Origin: Diplonema japonicum
Lineage: Eukaryota; Euglenozoa; Diplonemea; Diplonemida; Diplonemidae
Direction: 5' to 3'
Length of the DNA stretch: 64,000 nt
Assembly (NCBI GenBank): GCA_964019335.1
Contig: OZ025691.1
Coordinates: 62,001-126,000 of the forward strand
This document shows positions 20,141-29,601 of the stretch, in pieces. Both the position numbers and the translations under genes were made by a program. How positions within the stretch are numbered: position 1 is the stretch's first letter; the number at the start of each line of letters is the position of its first letter. The notes beneath the pieces are model-generated. The model ran no database searches. It was given only the letters and a program-made list of their open reading frames with translations, and had not been told where the DNA came from.

Positions 20141-21364
20141 ATGGATATCGGGACATCGGACAAACGACTATCGCTAATGGAGATTGAGCAGATGGAGGTC
20201 GAACGGATAGAGGCCGACGAGAAGGAACAGGAAATACCTGCAGAAACCCAACACGCCGACCTCGACACGCCGCTGCTAAAAGTCCCCATCGTCCTCTTTG
20301 GGACACCACTGGGGCTACTGTCGCAAAGCTCACTATACAGCAATATACGAAAATGGAGAGACGACGGGTGGGTGGGCATGGCTGCCCAGATGGGAAACTG
20401 GGGTTTCTGGGGGCTCGGGCTAGCATCTCTGTTCATATTAGGATGCCTTTACCTCGCTAAAATAATACGTTACAACTGGGCAGTCCGACAGGAGTGGTAC
20501 GACCCCGTACGCAGCAATTTCATGTTTGCACCCATCATCGCGGTGCTGCTTGCGATACTAGGGACTCCAAAGGAGGTGGAAAACCTTATTGCCATGGAGG
20601 CTGCTTGGTGGACATGTGTTGTGGCATACTCCTCACTTGCACTCCCGTTGTACCAAAGCTGGCTTCGGAAGGAACACAGGACGCTGCAACATGGAAACCC
20701 GACACATCAAATCGCTGTGGTCTCGAATTTCCTCCTTGCCTTGGTTGGGTTCAATTTAGGGTACACCGATGTCCCCTTCGCATTCTTGTCCATTGGACTC
20801 GTGTTTCAAACGACCGTTTTTATAAGTTTATTCACAAGCACACGGCGTGGGCCGAAGGACGATGGACCTGATCTTGAGAACGCCGATGTGGAAGCTCCTG
20901 AGGTTTGTTTTCCGTGTATTTCGAAACCTTCGTCGGTTCGAATCATGCCAGATGACCAATTGAACCCTACAATGTTCCTGTTCGTGGCGCCCCCTAGTGT
21001 TTGTTCCCTGGCAGTTTCAGGGATGTTGGGTACTTTCGACAATTACTTGTCGCGTGGGGCCTTATCGTTGGCCCTGTTCTTGTATGCCATGCAGGTCATC
21101 TCCCCTCGTGTCTTTGCTTTTCTTGTTTTCACGCCTTCTTGGTGGGCGTACACCTTCCCTGTGACAGCCGCAGCGACTGCCTCTGTCGCTTTTGCACGGG
21201 CGCGTCCTTCTACTGATGTTCCTGATGTAATTGCCGTCACGCTTACTATTTTTTCCACCCTGTGTGTATTGGTCGTGTTTTTTAGAACTCTTTACTCTCT
21301 CGTCAGATGCGAATACCTCAAGTGTGATACTCTTTTAAAGGTCCCTCAACGAAACCCTTATTGA
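20141..21364 (+). CDS. TehA/SLAC1-type (TDT family) anion or dicarboxylate transporter
   Basis: 407 residues, single exon. An acidic cytosolic N-terminus (about 55 residues) precedes about ten hydrophobic segments from residue 65 on (for example FGTPLGLLSQSS, WGFWGLGLASLFILGCLYLA, FLFVAPPSVCSLAVSGML). The FxxAPPSV motif and segment pattern match the tellurite-resistance/dicarboxylate transporter family that includes bacterial TehA, fungal Mae1 and plant SLAC1, which move malate, sulfite, nitrate or chloride across the plasma membrane. A loop of about 45 residues rich in Asp/Glu between TM7 and TM8 (near residues 230-275) could be regulatory. The ATG follows an A-rich leader; acceptor AG at 20070. 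Confidence 0.75.
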   Translation: MDIGTSDKRLSLMEIEQMEVERIEADEKEQEIPAETQHADLDTPLLKVPIVLFGTPLGLLSQSSLYSNIRKWRDDGWVGMAAQMGNWGFWGLGLASLFILGCLYLAKIIRYNWAVRQEWYDPVRSNFMFAPIIAVLLAILGTPKEVENLIAMEAAWWTCVVAYSSLALPLYQSWLRKEHRTLQHGNPTHQIAVVSNFLLALVGFNLGYTDVPFAFLSIGLVFQTTVFISLFTSTRRGPKDDGPDLENADVEAPEVCFPCISKPSSVRIMPDDQLNPTMFLFVAPPSVCSLAVSGMLGTFDNYLSRGALSLALFLYAMQVISPRVFAFLVFTPSWWAYTFPVTAAATASVAFARARPSTDVPDVIAVTLTIFSTLCVLVVFFRTLYSLVRCEYLKCDTLLKVPQRNPY

Positions 21365-22051
21365 TGTAATGATGTCACACTGCCCTCCCTCCTTAAGAAA
21401 AAAAAAAAAAAAAAAAAGAGTGTAGGATTTTTTAGCCCTGTGTTGAACGTGGCCGTATATAATACGTGAAAAAAAAAAGAAAAAAAAAAAAAAAAGGTCT
21501 CAAGGTCATACAGGGCTAAAATTTGTACCTCTATTTTGAAGTATCCCCATATAGAAACTCTGCTGCCTTTTTAGGAGTCCCCATTCATGAAATGGGTAAC
21601 AAGTAATGAGAAGCAGCTGCAGAGCTCCGACTTAGCATTTGACAGTCTTTTAGAGAAACGAGGGCGCAAGTATCAAAGGGTAAGTTGTGCTTTAAAAAAA
21701 AACTCTACCTCAGGTCAGAATACGTCTCTTCCTTTTTTTTTGTTTTTTGTTTGTTCATAAATACACATCTACTGCCATGCTAAACGGTTTCGGTGGAGCC
21801 ACACCAGCGAGAGCAGGAAATATCAGTGGAACATAACCAAGTTTCGCTTTTTTTTTTTTTTTTTTTTGAATATTATTTCTGTTCGTTCATGTTTACTGAT
21901 TTAAGAGAAAAAAAAAGAAAAAAAAAAAAAAAAAAACATTCTTTTTTTTTTTTTATCTCATGATCTGGTTTTTCCTCTCTTTTTTTCCGCCCCCCCCTTT
22001 TTTTCCCTCTTCCCTCCAACTCTATTAAAAAAGCTCGCCTACCTTCCAGCT

Positions 22052-22084
<33 letters not shown>

Positions 22085-22151
22085 CTCGTTCACCCCGCGA
22101 TTCTTCCAGAAAGGAAAAAAAAAAAAAAAAGGAGGAAGGGACAAAAAAAAA
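21365..22151. other. Intergenic region with many A/T runs and one candidate small gene
   Basis: Mostly A- and T-homopolymers (for example about 21400-21420, 21845-21870, 21900-21955, 22050-22080). The middle holds a possible short gene, described separately (21587-21836). The tract CTCGTTCACCCCGCG...TTCCAG ending at 22109 is the acceptor for the next gene. Confidence 0.4.
21587..21836 (+). CDS. Candidate small gene (about 70 aa), uncertain
   Basis: An ATG 13 nt after a TTTTTAG acceptor (21574) opens 31 codons with normal composition (MKWVTSNEKQLQSSDLAFDS...) that end exactly at a consensus donor GTAAGT (21680). Splicing to CAG at 21713 gives a 34-nt intron and a second exon that encodes a hydrophobic stretch and stops at TAA (21834-21836). 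The acceptor, start and donor are good; the 3' part is doubtful because it crosses a T-run that may itself be intronic. No homology is recognised. Without splicing, the ORF ends at 21760. Confidence 0.35.
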
Positions 22152-24170
22152 ATGAAGAAATCATCGAACTTGGTGGTAGTGTTCCTATGTTTGTGTGTGT
22201 TTCTGTGTTACGAGTCTTTCATAAGACAAGAGAAAGTAAGAATTGTGTACAAGACACGGGTTGTGACAGAAGTTGTTAGCAACGAAGAAGCGATTGAAGT
22301 AAAACCAACACCACCACCACCACCACCACCACCACCAATCGACGATGGTGATGACAAACCAGATCTTCAACCAACGGCAATCGTGAACGGGAAGCTGAGA
22401 ATCCTTTCTGGTGCGAGTTATTGCGCTATCCCTGCACTAACAAGTGGACGATCCGCTCATGAAATAAACAAGAAAATACTCGCGGGAGGCTTCGTGAAGA
22501 GATGGAACCACCGCATGGTCCGAACAGGGAGAAATATCACTAAAAATCTGGAACACACGTGCAACGGGAAAACTACATGCCAATGGGCTACCGAAACGCA
22601 CGAATACCTCCCTTGCGCACCTTCCCTTCACATTGAATACGCATGCGATGCCACCGGGTTTGTAAACCACTTTAAAAAACGTTCAGGCGTACGCGATTTA
22701 ATCACTCTCACCTGCAACATGACAAGCCCTTTACCAAAGGACACTGCACTGGAACTGCATGGCTCTCGCCAAGTCGTGTATTTGATAGAAAAACAAAAGG
22801 TTGCTGTGTGGCCGATCTCCTTTGCAATCCCATTCCCAGCGTATGCATCTTCGATAAAATGGAAGGACACCGCATTCGCCTCGCTCATCCCTGCAAATAC
22901 CAACACGTACAAGTTCAAAGCCGCTGTCGATGAGTCCGAAGTCATGTACAACTTGGACTACAAACGTTCGTACTTCGCGGTGACCCGGAAAAAAATGGGA
23001 TGGGACTGTCTTAGACATTACGAAATTCTGTCTCAGGGAACGATTCCGTACTTCGTCGACATTCAGCAGATCCCGTACATGACGATGACCTGGTTTCCAA
23101 AGGACCTTGTGTACGAAGCGATGATGCTCCCGGGGGTGAAGTTCAACGACGCCACTGGCTCGTTTCTGTACCACGACTCCTTCTCCATCGATTTCGACGT
23201 CTTCAACAAAACAAGATACTTTGAACTTGCCAGAAAAATCCAACACCACGTAAGAAGATATCAAACCACCGACTTCATGGCATCGTTCATACTGGACGCA
23301 ATGGTCAAGTCAGCCAAGGCCGGCGGTGTCATTATGAAACGTCCGAAGAAAATTTTGTACATACAGCACTGCTACCTCGGGGCCTTGGGGAACATGGTTT
23401 GGTCTGGCTTCGCGGAGATGGAGGTCAGGGGCGACATCGATAAAATCATCGACATCATCCCACCTAAAGAAATGTGTATCGGCGGCCCATCGGGGTACTG
23501 GGCTGAACTTTACAAACACGGTCATTGCAAAAACGGGAGAAAACTGTCGATGACGGCATCAGAACGAACGTTGAACAAGAACGAGTACTACTCATGGATG
23601 TGGGGATGGGGTACGCACAGGTCCCATAACGAACCAGAAGAAACAATTCAAGTGCAAGATGTCCCTGATAAGATCAGATCCAGGTACTTTGATGCAATTG
23701 TCTACGGGACAGCAGTCAAGACATTAGCTTGGCTGGACATCGTTGAGGAACACTACAGCAAGCACGAGGTGGCCTTCGTCTTCGGAGGCGACCTTCCCCA
23801 CAGCTTCGAGGACTTCCAACGTGTTATGAACAAAGGTCAAATATTTACCCGAGAAAATTACGATATCCCCGGAGGGTACCAAAACCCAGAAGTGGATTTC
23901 ATCGCTCCAGGCATCGCTGAATTACAATACATCGACTGCTGTAGCATGAAGGATGCTGACAACAGGTTCATTTTCGAAGACTCACCCAAAGCAGGTGGTT
24001 ACGAGGAGTGCAAGGCCCCTTGCGCATGCACTACTAAGGTGCGGTATGGGAGCCGTGAAAAGAACAGGTGGGCGTCGGTGGTGGTCCCTCTAAATCAGAC
24101 CATGAGTTGTGAGAAGCTTCCCAGGCACTCGCCTCATGTGGATAATGTTTGTGAATGTGCAAAGCGTTAG
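22152..24170 (+). CDS. Type II membrane protein, lectin-like plus exostosin-like glycosyltransferase region
   Basis: 672 residues. A short basic start and one hydrophobic segment (NLVVVFLCLCVFLCYESFI, residues 6-24) suggest a Golgi-type signal anchor. A stem with nine prolines follows. Residues about 85-165 contain HTCNGKTTCQWA...LPCAPSLHIEYAC, resembling a divergent SUEL (galactose/rhamnose-binding) lectin domain. Residues about 270-330 have RSYFAVTRKKMGWDCLRHYE, ILSQGTIPYFVDI and FPKDLVYEA, a block I associate with exostosin-like glycosyltransferases of protists. The C-terminus is Cys-rich (YEECKAPCACTTK). Role inferred: lumenal sugar transfer. The acceptor is the TTCCAG ending at 22109; the leader is A-rich. 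The stop codon lies within GTTAGGTTAGGTTAGG, which extends into the 3' UTR. Confidence 0.65.
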   Translation: MKKSSNLVVVFLCLCVFLCYESFIRQEKVRIVYKTRVVTEVVSNEEAIEVKPTPPPPPPPPPIDDGDDKPDLQPTAIVNGKLRILSGASYCAIPALTSGRSAHEINKKILAGGFVKRWNHRMVRTGRNITKNLEHTCNGKTTCQWATETHEYLPCAPSLHIEYACDATGFVNHFKKRSGVRDLITLTCNMTSPLPKDTALELHGSRQVVYLIEKQKVAVWPISFAIPFPAYASSIKWKDTAFASLIPANTNTYKFKAAVDESEVMYNLDYKRSYFAVTRKKMGWDCLRHYEILSQGTIPYFVDIQQIPYMTMTWFPKDLVYEAMMLPGVKFNDATGSFLYHDSFSIDFDVFNKTRYFELARKIQHHVRRYQTTDFMASFILDAMVKSAKAGGVIMKRPKKILYIQHCYLGALGNMVWSGFAEMEVRGDIDKIIDIIPPKEMCIGGPSGYWAELYKHGHCKNGRKLSMTASERTLNKNEYYSWMWGWGTHRSHNEPEETIQVQDVPDKIRSRYFDAIVYGTAVKTLAWLDIVEEHYSKHEVAFVFGGDLPHSFEDFQRVMNKGQIFTRENYDIPGGYQNPEVDFIAPGIAELQYIDCCSMKDADNRFIFEDSPKAGGYEECKAPCACTTKVRYGSREKNRWASVVVPLNQTMSCEKLPRHSPHVDNVCECAKR

Positions 24171-24308
24171 GTTAGGTTAGGAGTGTGAGAATAAAAGGGA
24201 GAGCCTACCTTGGCCAGTCCTCCCCCTCCCTCTTCAAGTACCGGCTTTGTGCTTTGATAATCTTGTGGGTGAAAAGTTAAAACTGTCATTTTTTTTTTCC
24301 CCCGAGAA

Positions 24309-24340
<32 letters not shown>

Positions 24341-24371
24341 AAAAAAAAAAAACAGGGGCAAAACCCATTCG

Positions 24372-24409
<38 letters not shown>

Positions 24410-25118
24410 AGCAATATAAGAAAAAAAGAAGAAACAGCTGCCACTGACGGATGCAGTTATTCTTAAAAAAAAAGACTTTTTTTTTTGTGGGCGGGGGTGG
24501 GATGTGAAGTGTAAAATATGTGTGAATTTTTTTTTTCTCCCTGGTTGTCTTTAGCGCTCGTGGCTAGAGGCTTGTGGCGCAGTTCAGGAAGGATCACAGT
24601 GGGGTCTGTGTTGTAAACATCAACCCGCTTTTTTTTTGCATCTCAGAGTGCAGAACACGGTGGATGGGTGGTACGGAGTCCCATTTTCTCAAACACACTT
24701 CAGCATGGTCTCACTGAACATATCGATTTAGATAATTTGTACTTTTGCTAAAAAGAGTAGTGGTAGCACAAACAAAAAAAAGGGAAAAACCTCTGCTAAG
24801 GTCGGCAACGAAAGTGTGGTTCGCTTTTATTTTATTTTATAGTATTTATTCACCATTGAATTCCCAAGGAAAATGTTGGATTTCGCTCTCTCTAGAATCT
24901 TCTTATTTTTTTACGCCTCACATCTCTTGAGGTTTAGAAGATTGTTTTTTTTTTTTTTTTGGGAGGGAACGGGGAGGGACAAACGAAACACGTAAGTTTC
25001 GCCAAAACCAGTCACAAAAAAAAAGGGTTTTTTTTTTTTTTTGTTTTCTTCTTATGTGTGAACCATTCCCCTCCTTCCCTATCGTGGAAAGATTACTGAA
25101 AGATTGGAGAAGGAAAAG

Positions 25119-25150
<32 letters not shown>

Positions 25151-26079
25151 ATTTTGAAGTTGATCACACGACCCTCTCAGCGCCTTCAGGCCTGCCCTAG
25201 ATGTTTTCCTTTTCCGCCGTCAGCAACCGCGGTGCTGGGCTCCTCTTTATAAGTAGGTGAAGGGGTTTTTTTTTCCCCTTAAAGTCCAAAATTCACTTAA
25301 TACCCAAAATGAGCTTAATAGCTATGAAAACACAAGGGAAACTTGAAGACAAACAACAACAAAACAAAAACCCTGGTTTGCGTTTTTATCCTCTTGCAGT
25401 TTTGATGCAAAGATATATGGGCAATCTAACGCTCAGAATTAAAAAAAAGTCGCGCAATAGGGCCCCTCTTTTTAAAGAGTACTAAAAATGCCTTGCAGAA
25501 TTAAAAAATAAGTTTTTTTTTAGACTGATAGATCAACTCCGGTCCTTTATGGGTAAGTGAATTGCTCCCTTTTTTCTTTTCTTCTTTTTTTTTTTTTACT
25601 GTTTGTTTCTCCTTCCCCCCGCTTTTTTTGAGAGTATATTACCTTTGCTGCGGAACTTACCGCCCCCCATCAGGGGGGGTTTTTCTTTTAAAAATACTTT
25701 TTTCGCCTTTTATTCCCACTTGCAATATCATTTCAGTCACCAGGGTTGTCATGGCTAAAAACTTTAAAAAAATTGTAAAACCGAAACGGTTTCCGTATCC
25801 GTTTCCTTATTTGGAAGAGAAACGCGTTTCCCTTGTTAAAGAAACAGCCCCCCCCAAAAAAAATAGGGAAACGTTTCCTTATTTTCAAAAAAAAGAAGAG
25901 AAAAAAAAAAAAAAAAAAAGCTTGGAAACGCGTTTCCTTACCAACATAGCTGGGGGACACGAAAAATGGTAAAATCAGAACCCGAGTCCCCCCCCCTTTT
26001 TTTTTCTTTCTTGTACTGAAAGCCGGGAGTGGTGCCAAGGCAGCAACAAAAAAAAAGGGGGGTGGAAGAACAATAAAAA
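24171..26079. other. Intergenic region (1.9 kb), homopolymers and a palindrome cluster
   Basis: No protein gene is supported. Contents: three TTAGG repeats beginning at the stop codon upstream, long A-runs (24306-24410 and 25120-25147), T-runs, a moderately complex stretch at 24541-24740, another at 25145-25260, and a set of GGAAACG/CGTTTCC palindromes at 25782-25937 listed separately. The AG at 26043 is the acceptor for the next gene. Confidence 0.4.
25782..25937. repeat. Cluster of palindromes built on GAAACG/CGTTTC
   Basis: Three perfect palindromes, GAAACGCGTTTC (about 25819), GGAAACGTTTCC (about 25866) and GGAAACGCGTTTCC (about 25923), and one near-palindrome, GAAACGGTTTC (about 25783), plus half sites CGTTTCCTTAT. 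Spacing is about 35-60 bp. Nothing else in the window has this motif density. Function unknown; it could bind a dimeric protein or be a remnant of a tandem repeat. Confidence 0.6.
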
Positions 26080-26859
26080 ATGGACTGCGGATACTGCATG
26101 CCGCCGTCGCCGATCCCCGTGGCATCGCAACCGCAGGTGAGCCCGAGGGCGATGGTGGCGTATCAAGAGCCGCCCATTCAAATGTGCGGCACAGGTTGCG
26201 ACGACATGTGTTGTGGAGATGACTGCTACGACGATGCTTGCTGTGACTATGATGAGTGTGGAGAGTATGAGCGCAAAAGTGCGCTAGAGGGCAATGCTGC
26301 AAGAATCGCATATTTACGTCTCCAGCTAGGCCTGCCCGTTCAACCGGCAACGAGGGCGCAGTCCCAGCTTTCGAAAGCGAGTCCCGAGAATGCTTTGAAA
26401 ATCAAGGAGATCAGAGAAAGGCTTGGTGTACCTTACCTCAAAAGCATCAACGAGGAAAAGCGAGACAGAGAGGCTGTGTCACACCGTCGGCCTTACGTGC
26501 CACCACGGACCACCACCACCACCACCCTCCCTTCTCCTGAAGACCTTGGAGCAAGATCTTTCAACGATCTTGCCAACAGGCTGGGCAGCAACACTGCCGA
26601 CGCTATGACCACACCCTTCACAAGAAACGTTCACCAACAACAACCGACCTACCAGCCCCAGTACAATACCTCATACCGGCCTGCAACTACTGGGACAGGG
26701 CAAACTGGATACGTCTATAACCCCCCACGACACCTCACAGAGTGGGAGAAGTGGGACAAGAAAGAGGTCGAAAACCCGAATCTCATCAGCCCCGAGATGC
26801 TGGGGTATCAGGTCGGCAATATTTCTAATATAAACCGATCCGGGCGTCCCTTTGGATAG
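26080..26859 (+). CDS. Hypothetical protein, Cys-rich N-terminus
   Basis: 259 residues. Residues about 35-65 are dense in Cys, Asp and Tyr (CGTGCDDMCCGDDC YDDACC), possibly metal-binding or palmitoylated. A helical segment follows (ALEGNAARIAYLRLQLGLP; ALKIKEIRERLGVPYLKSI), with two similar LxLGLP/RLGVP elements that may be a short duplication. Then come six Thr in a row and a Gln/Tyr/Thr/Pro-rich tail ending ISNINRSGRPFG. No known domain recognised. The ATG follows an AG at 26043 with a 36-nt A-rich leader, like neighbouring genes. The normal codon mix of the first half supports a real gene. Confidence 0.65.
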   Translation: MDCGYCMPPSPIPVASQPQVSPRAMVAYQEPPIQMCGTGCDDMCCGDDCYDDACCDYDECGEYERKSALEGNAARIAYLRLQLGLPVQPATRAQSQLSKASPENALKIKEIRERLGVPYLKSINEEKRDREAVSHRRPYVPPRTTTTTTLPSPEDLGARSFNDLANRLGSNTADAMTTPFTRNVHQQQPTYQPQYNTSYRPATTGTGQTGYVYNPPRHLTEWEKWDKKEVENPNLISPEMLGYQVGNISNINRSGRPFG

Positions 26860-27085
26860 GGGAGAAAAAAAAGGAAAAAAAGAAGAGGGAAAAAAAAAAA
26901 AAAAAAAAAAAAAATGTCTTGTACCCCCATCTCCCTCCCACGCCATTCCCCATTATTGTACTGCCCCACACCCAAAAAGGGGGGGGGGGGGGGGGGGGGC
27001 TTTGTTGTTCTGATTTTACCTTTATGTTACGTGGTTTTTTTTTTTCTTTTCTTTTTCTTTTTTTTTTTTTACCATTTGTGTTTCT

Positions 27086-27119
<34 letters not shown>

Positions 27120-27200
27120 TGCAAAAAGAAATGACTTTTTTTTTTATTTACTACAGGGAAAGGGAGGGAGGGAGGACTCCTTGGCGGTCGGTGGTGTAGA

Positions 27201-29601
27201 ATGGAGGGCGGGTTACTTGAGAGCTTTTGCCATGTAGTGGGGTTTGCCATTGATGAGGCAAAGACGAGCACTGTGGTTCGGGGCGAAGAAGGGACCAGCG
27301 AGGTGGTTGAGCTAGGCGGCTACGAGGATTGCAGCTGCGTGAAGGTTGTGGTGGACCTAGGGCTGGGGACCTTCGACATGACGTGGTCAACAGTACTCAG
27401 CCCAGGGGAGGTGAAACAGATCTCCAGAGGGTTCCATGGAATGCAGGTCAGCACTAAGTACGCAACGTTTGGAGAAGCCCTGGGCATGATCTCTGAGAAG
27501 GTAATCGTGGACGCAGAGAGCAAAGCAACCTTCATCAAGCAGACAGGGACATCTAACTTCGTCAAGAATTCACTCCACCTCACGCACAGCGTGGTGTCGT
27601 GCCATCTGAAGGACAGCGCCAAGAAGCTACTCACACGGAAATCGCTTCAAAGAACGATGACGAACCTGCGCCATCCTAGCATCTCTCTATCCCTTGATGT
27701 ACGCCACAGTGTCCATTGCTGTGGTGGAGTCATCCGCCGCCGTCCGGGACACCAAAACGGAATGCTGCTCAGCAACGGTCCAGGGCTCCTCCCTGGCACC
27801 CCCGATCCTTTCCACAAACTGCAACAAGTTGCGTCGCCGAAGGACAACTCCTCCTGCACCGACAACCCAGCATCTCCCGAGTACATCGGTGCCGCCATGG
27901 GCATGCAGTGGCGTCTCGGTACTCGGAAAACAACAAAAACAGCGCTGGCCAAGAAGCGGCTGGATGACGACGTCCTCCTCGCGAAGTCCCTCCAGCAGCA
28001 GTTCGACGAGGAGGTCGGCGAGACGCTTCCCGAGACAGACCCTCGGTGCTCCCTCTGTCAGACGACCATCCCCTTCGACGGCAGCATAGCATCCATCCCC
28101 TCCTGCGACATCTGCACACTGTACTGCTGCGTCAGGTGTTTCACGGGCCACCTTCAAGCCGAGGCTGTCAAGGCTACCAACGGAGGGAAGCCTTCCAGCA
28201 CCATACCATGCTTCAACCCAAGATGCCGTGCAACGGTTTGCCAGGCGGACCTGCGGCGGTACTTGACAGACGGGCAGCTCTCGACGCTCGACACGAACGA
28301 CTTGACAGCAGCGATCAAAACAGGGAAGAACGAGTACGTGAAGTGCCCGAAGTGTCTTCTGCTCATCGAATGCGACCCGTCAAACCAGAAGATGGAACTG
28401 CAGAACATGAAGCGGAGGGCGCAGAACGGGGCGGTGGAGCTGGACGGGGTGGAGATGTGCCTTGTGAAGGCGAACCACTACGTGAAGTACAGGATGAGGT
28501 GTCTGGGGTGCAGCAGCGTGTTCTGCACGTCGTGCTTCAAGACCCCGTACCATCTGGGGCAGACCTGCGAGGAGGCCTCGAACCCCTTGCACTGCAGGTT
28601 CTGCGACTCAGCACTAGCGAAGGCACCGCAGGTCGCATCATGGTGGAGACGGAAGAAGAAGCCTCACATGATGCTGGAAATATGCGGAGACAACGAATGC
28701 CAAGAGAAGGCAAGCGAGACATGTTTGAAGCAGCATTCCTGTGGGCATGCTTGCAACGGCATTTTAGATGAACGAACCTGCCCACCGTGCCTCCACGAGG
28801 ACTGCCATGCCGAGGGGCCGAGTGGTGACGAGTTCTGTTCCATCTGCTGGACAGAACCTCTCTCTGGTGCACCGATGATACAGCTCGCCTGCGGACACCT
28901 CGTCCACCATGCGTGCACCATCAGAAAGCTTGAAGCAGGGTGGCCAACCTCTCGCATCACCTTTTCATTCATGACATGTCCCTTGTGCAGTACCGACATC
29001 GAGCACCCAAGTCCGGCCGTGCAAAAGCTCCTCACCCCTCTTAAAAAACTCAAAAAAGACCTGCAAAAACGATGGATGGACAGACTTCGAATCGAAGGCC
29101 TTCTCGGCTCCGCAAGGCTGACCCAGAAGGGGGAACGCTTTTACCAGAAACCAATGGACTTCGCCCAGCATGTGTTGTGTTACTACAAATGCATCAAATG
29201 CTCGAAACCATATTTCGGTGGCGTGCAGCAATGCAATGTAGAGGAAGAGGCCAACCGGCAGTTCAAAAGGGAGGAGTTGATATGTGGTGCATGCGTGGAC
29301 AAAACTTCCTGTGCTGTGCATGGGACAGAGTACATACAATTCAAGTGTAGATATTGCTGCAAACCCGCCGTTTGGTTTTGCTGGGGTATGCTAGACAAGG
29401 GGAGGGGGAAAAAAAAATCTAGGTACAACTCACTTCTGTGATAAGTGCCACCGCGTGCTCCCTCGGCCTATACCACAGTGCAAGGGTGCTGATACCTGCC
29501 CTTCAGGAGTGGACCATCCTCCCAATGGGCAAGAATATGCGCTAGGATGTGTGGCCTGTATAGCGATAAAAAGGGGGGAGCCCCCTATAACTGCCCCTTA
29601 G
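27201..29601 (+). CDS. E3 ubiquitin ligase with RBR-like fingers and a MYCBP2-type RING-Cys-relay module
   Basis: Exons 27201-29385 and 29423-29601 (37-nt intron), 787 residues. Zinc modules run in order. RBR-like RING1 is near 283 (CSLCQTTI...CDICTLYCCVRC), with IBR-like fingers at about 335-470 (CPKCLLLIEC, CLGCSSVFCTSC, then LGQTCEE). An NF-X1-like finger (CGHACNG...CPPC) lies near 510-533. A RING (546-600) has CSICWTEPL...CGHLVHHAC...MTCPLC. The C-terminal tandem-cysteine domain (about 640-787) has CYYKCIKCSKPYFGG, CGACVDKTSCAVHGTEY, KCRYCCKPAVWFCWG and, after splicing, TTHFCDKCH. The last two modules match MYCBP2/PHR1, where ubiquitin passes between two cysteines to Thr/Ser substrates. 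Splicing is required to complete the domain. The first ~200 residues are unrecognised. Acceptor at 27156. Confidence 0.88.

Noticed and set aside
24169-24182. Telomere-like repeat (TTAGG)3 at the end of the glycosyltransferase-like gene
   Set aside because: Only three units, overlapping a stop codon in the middle of a gene array; not an internal telomere.
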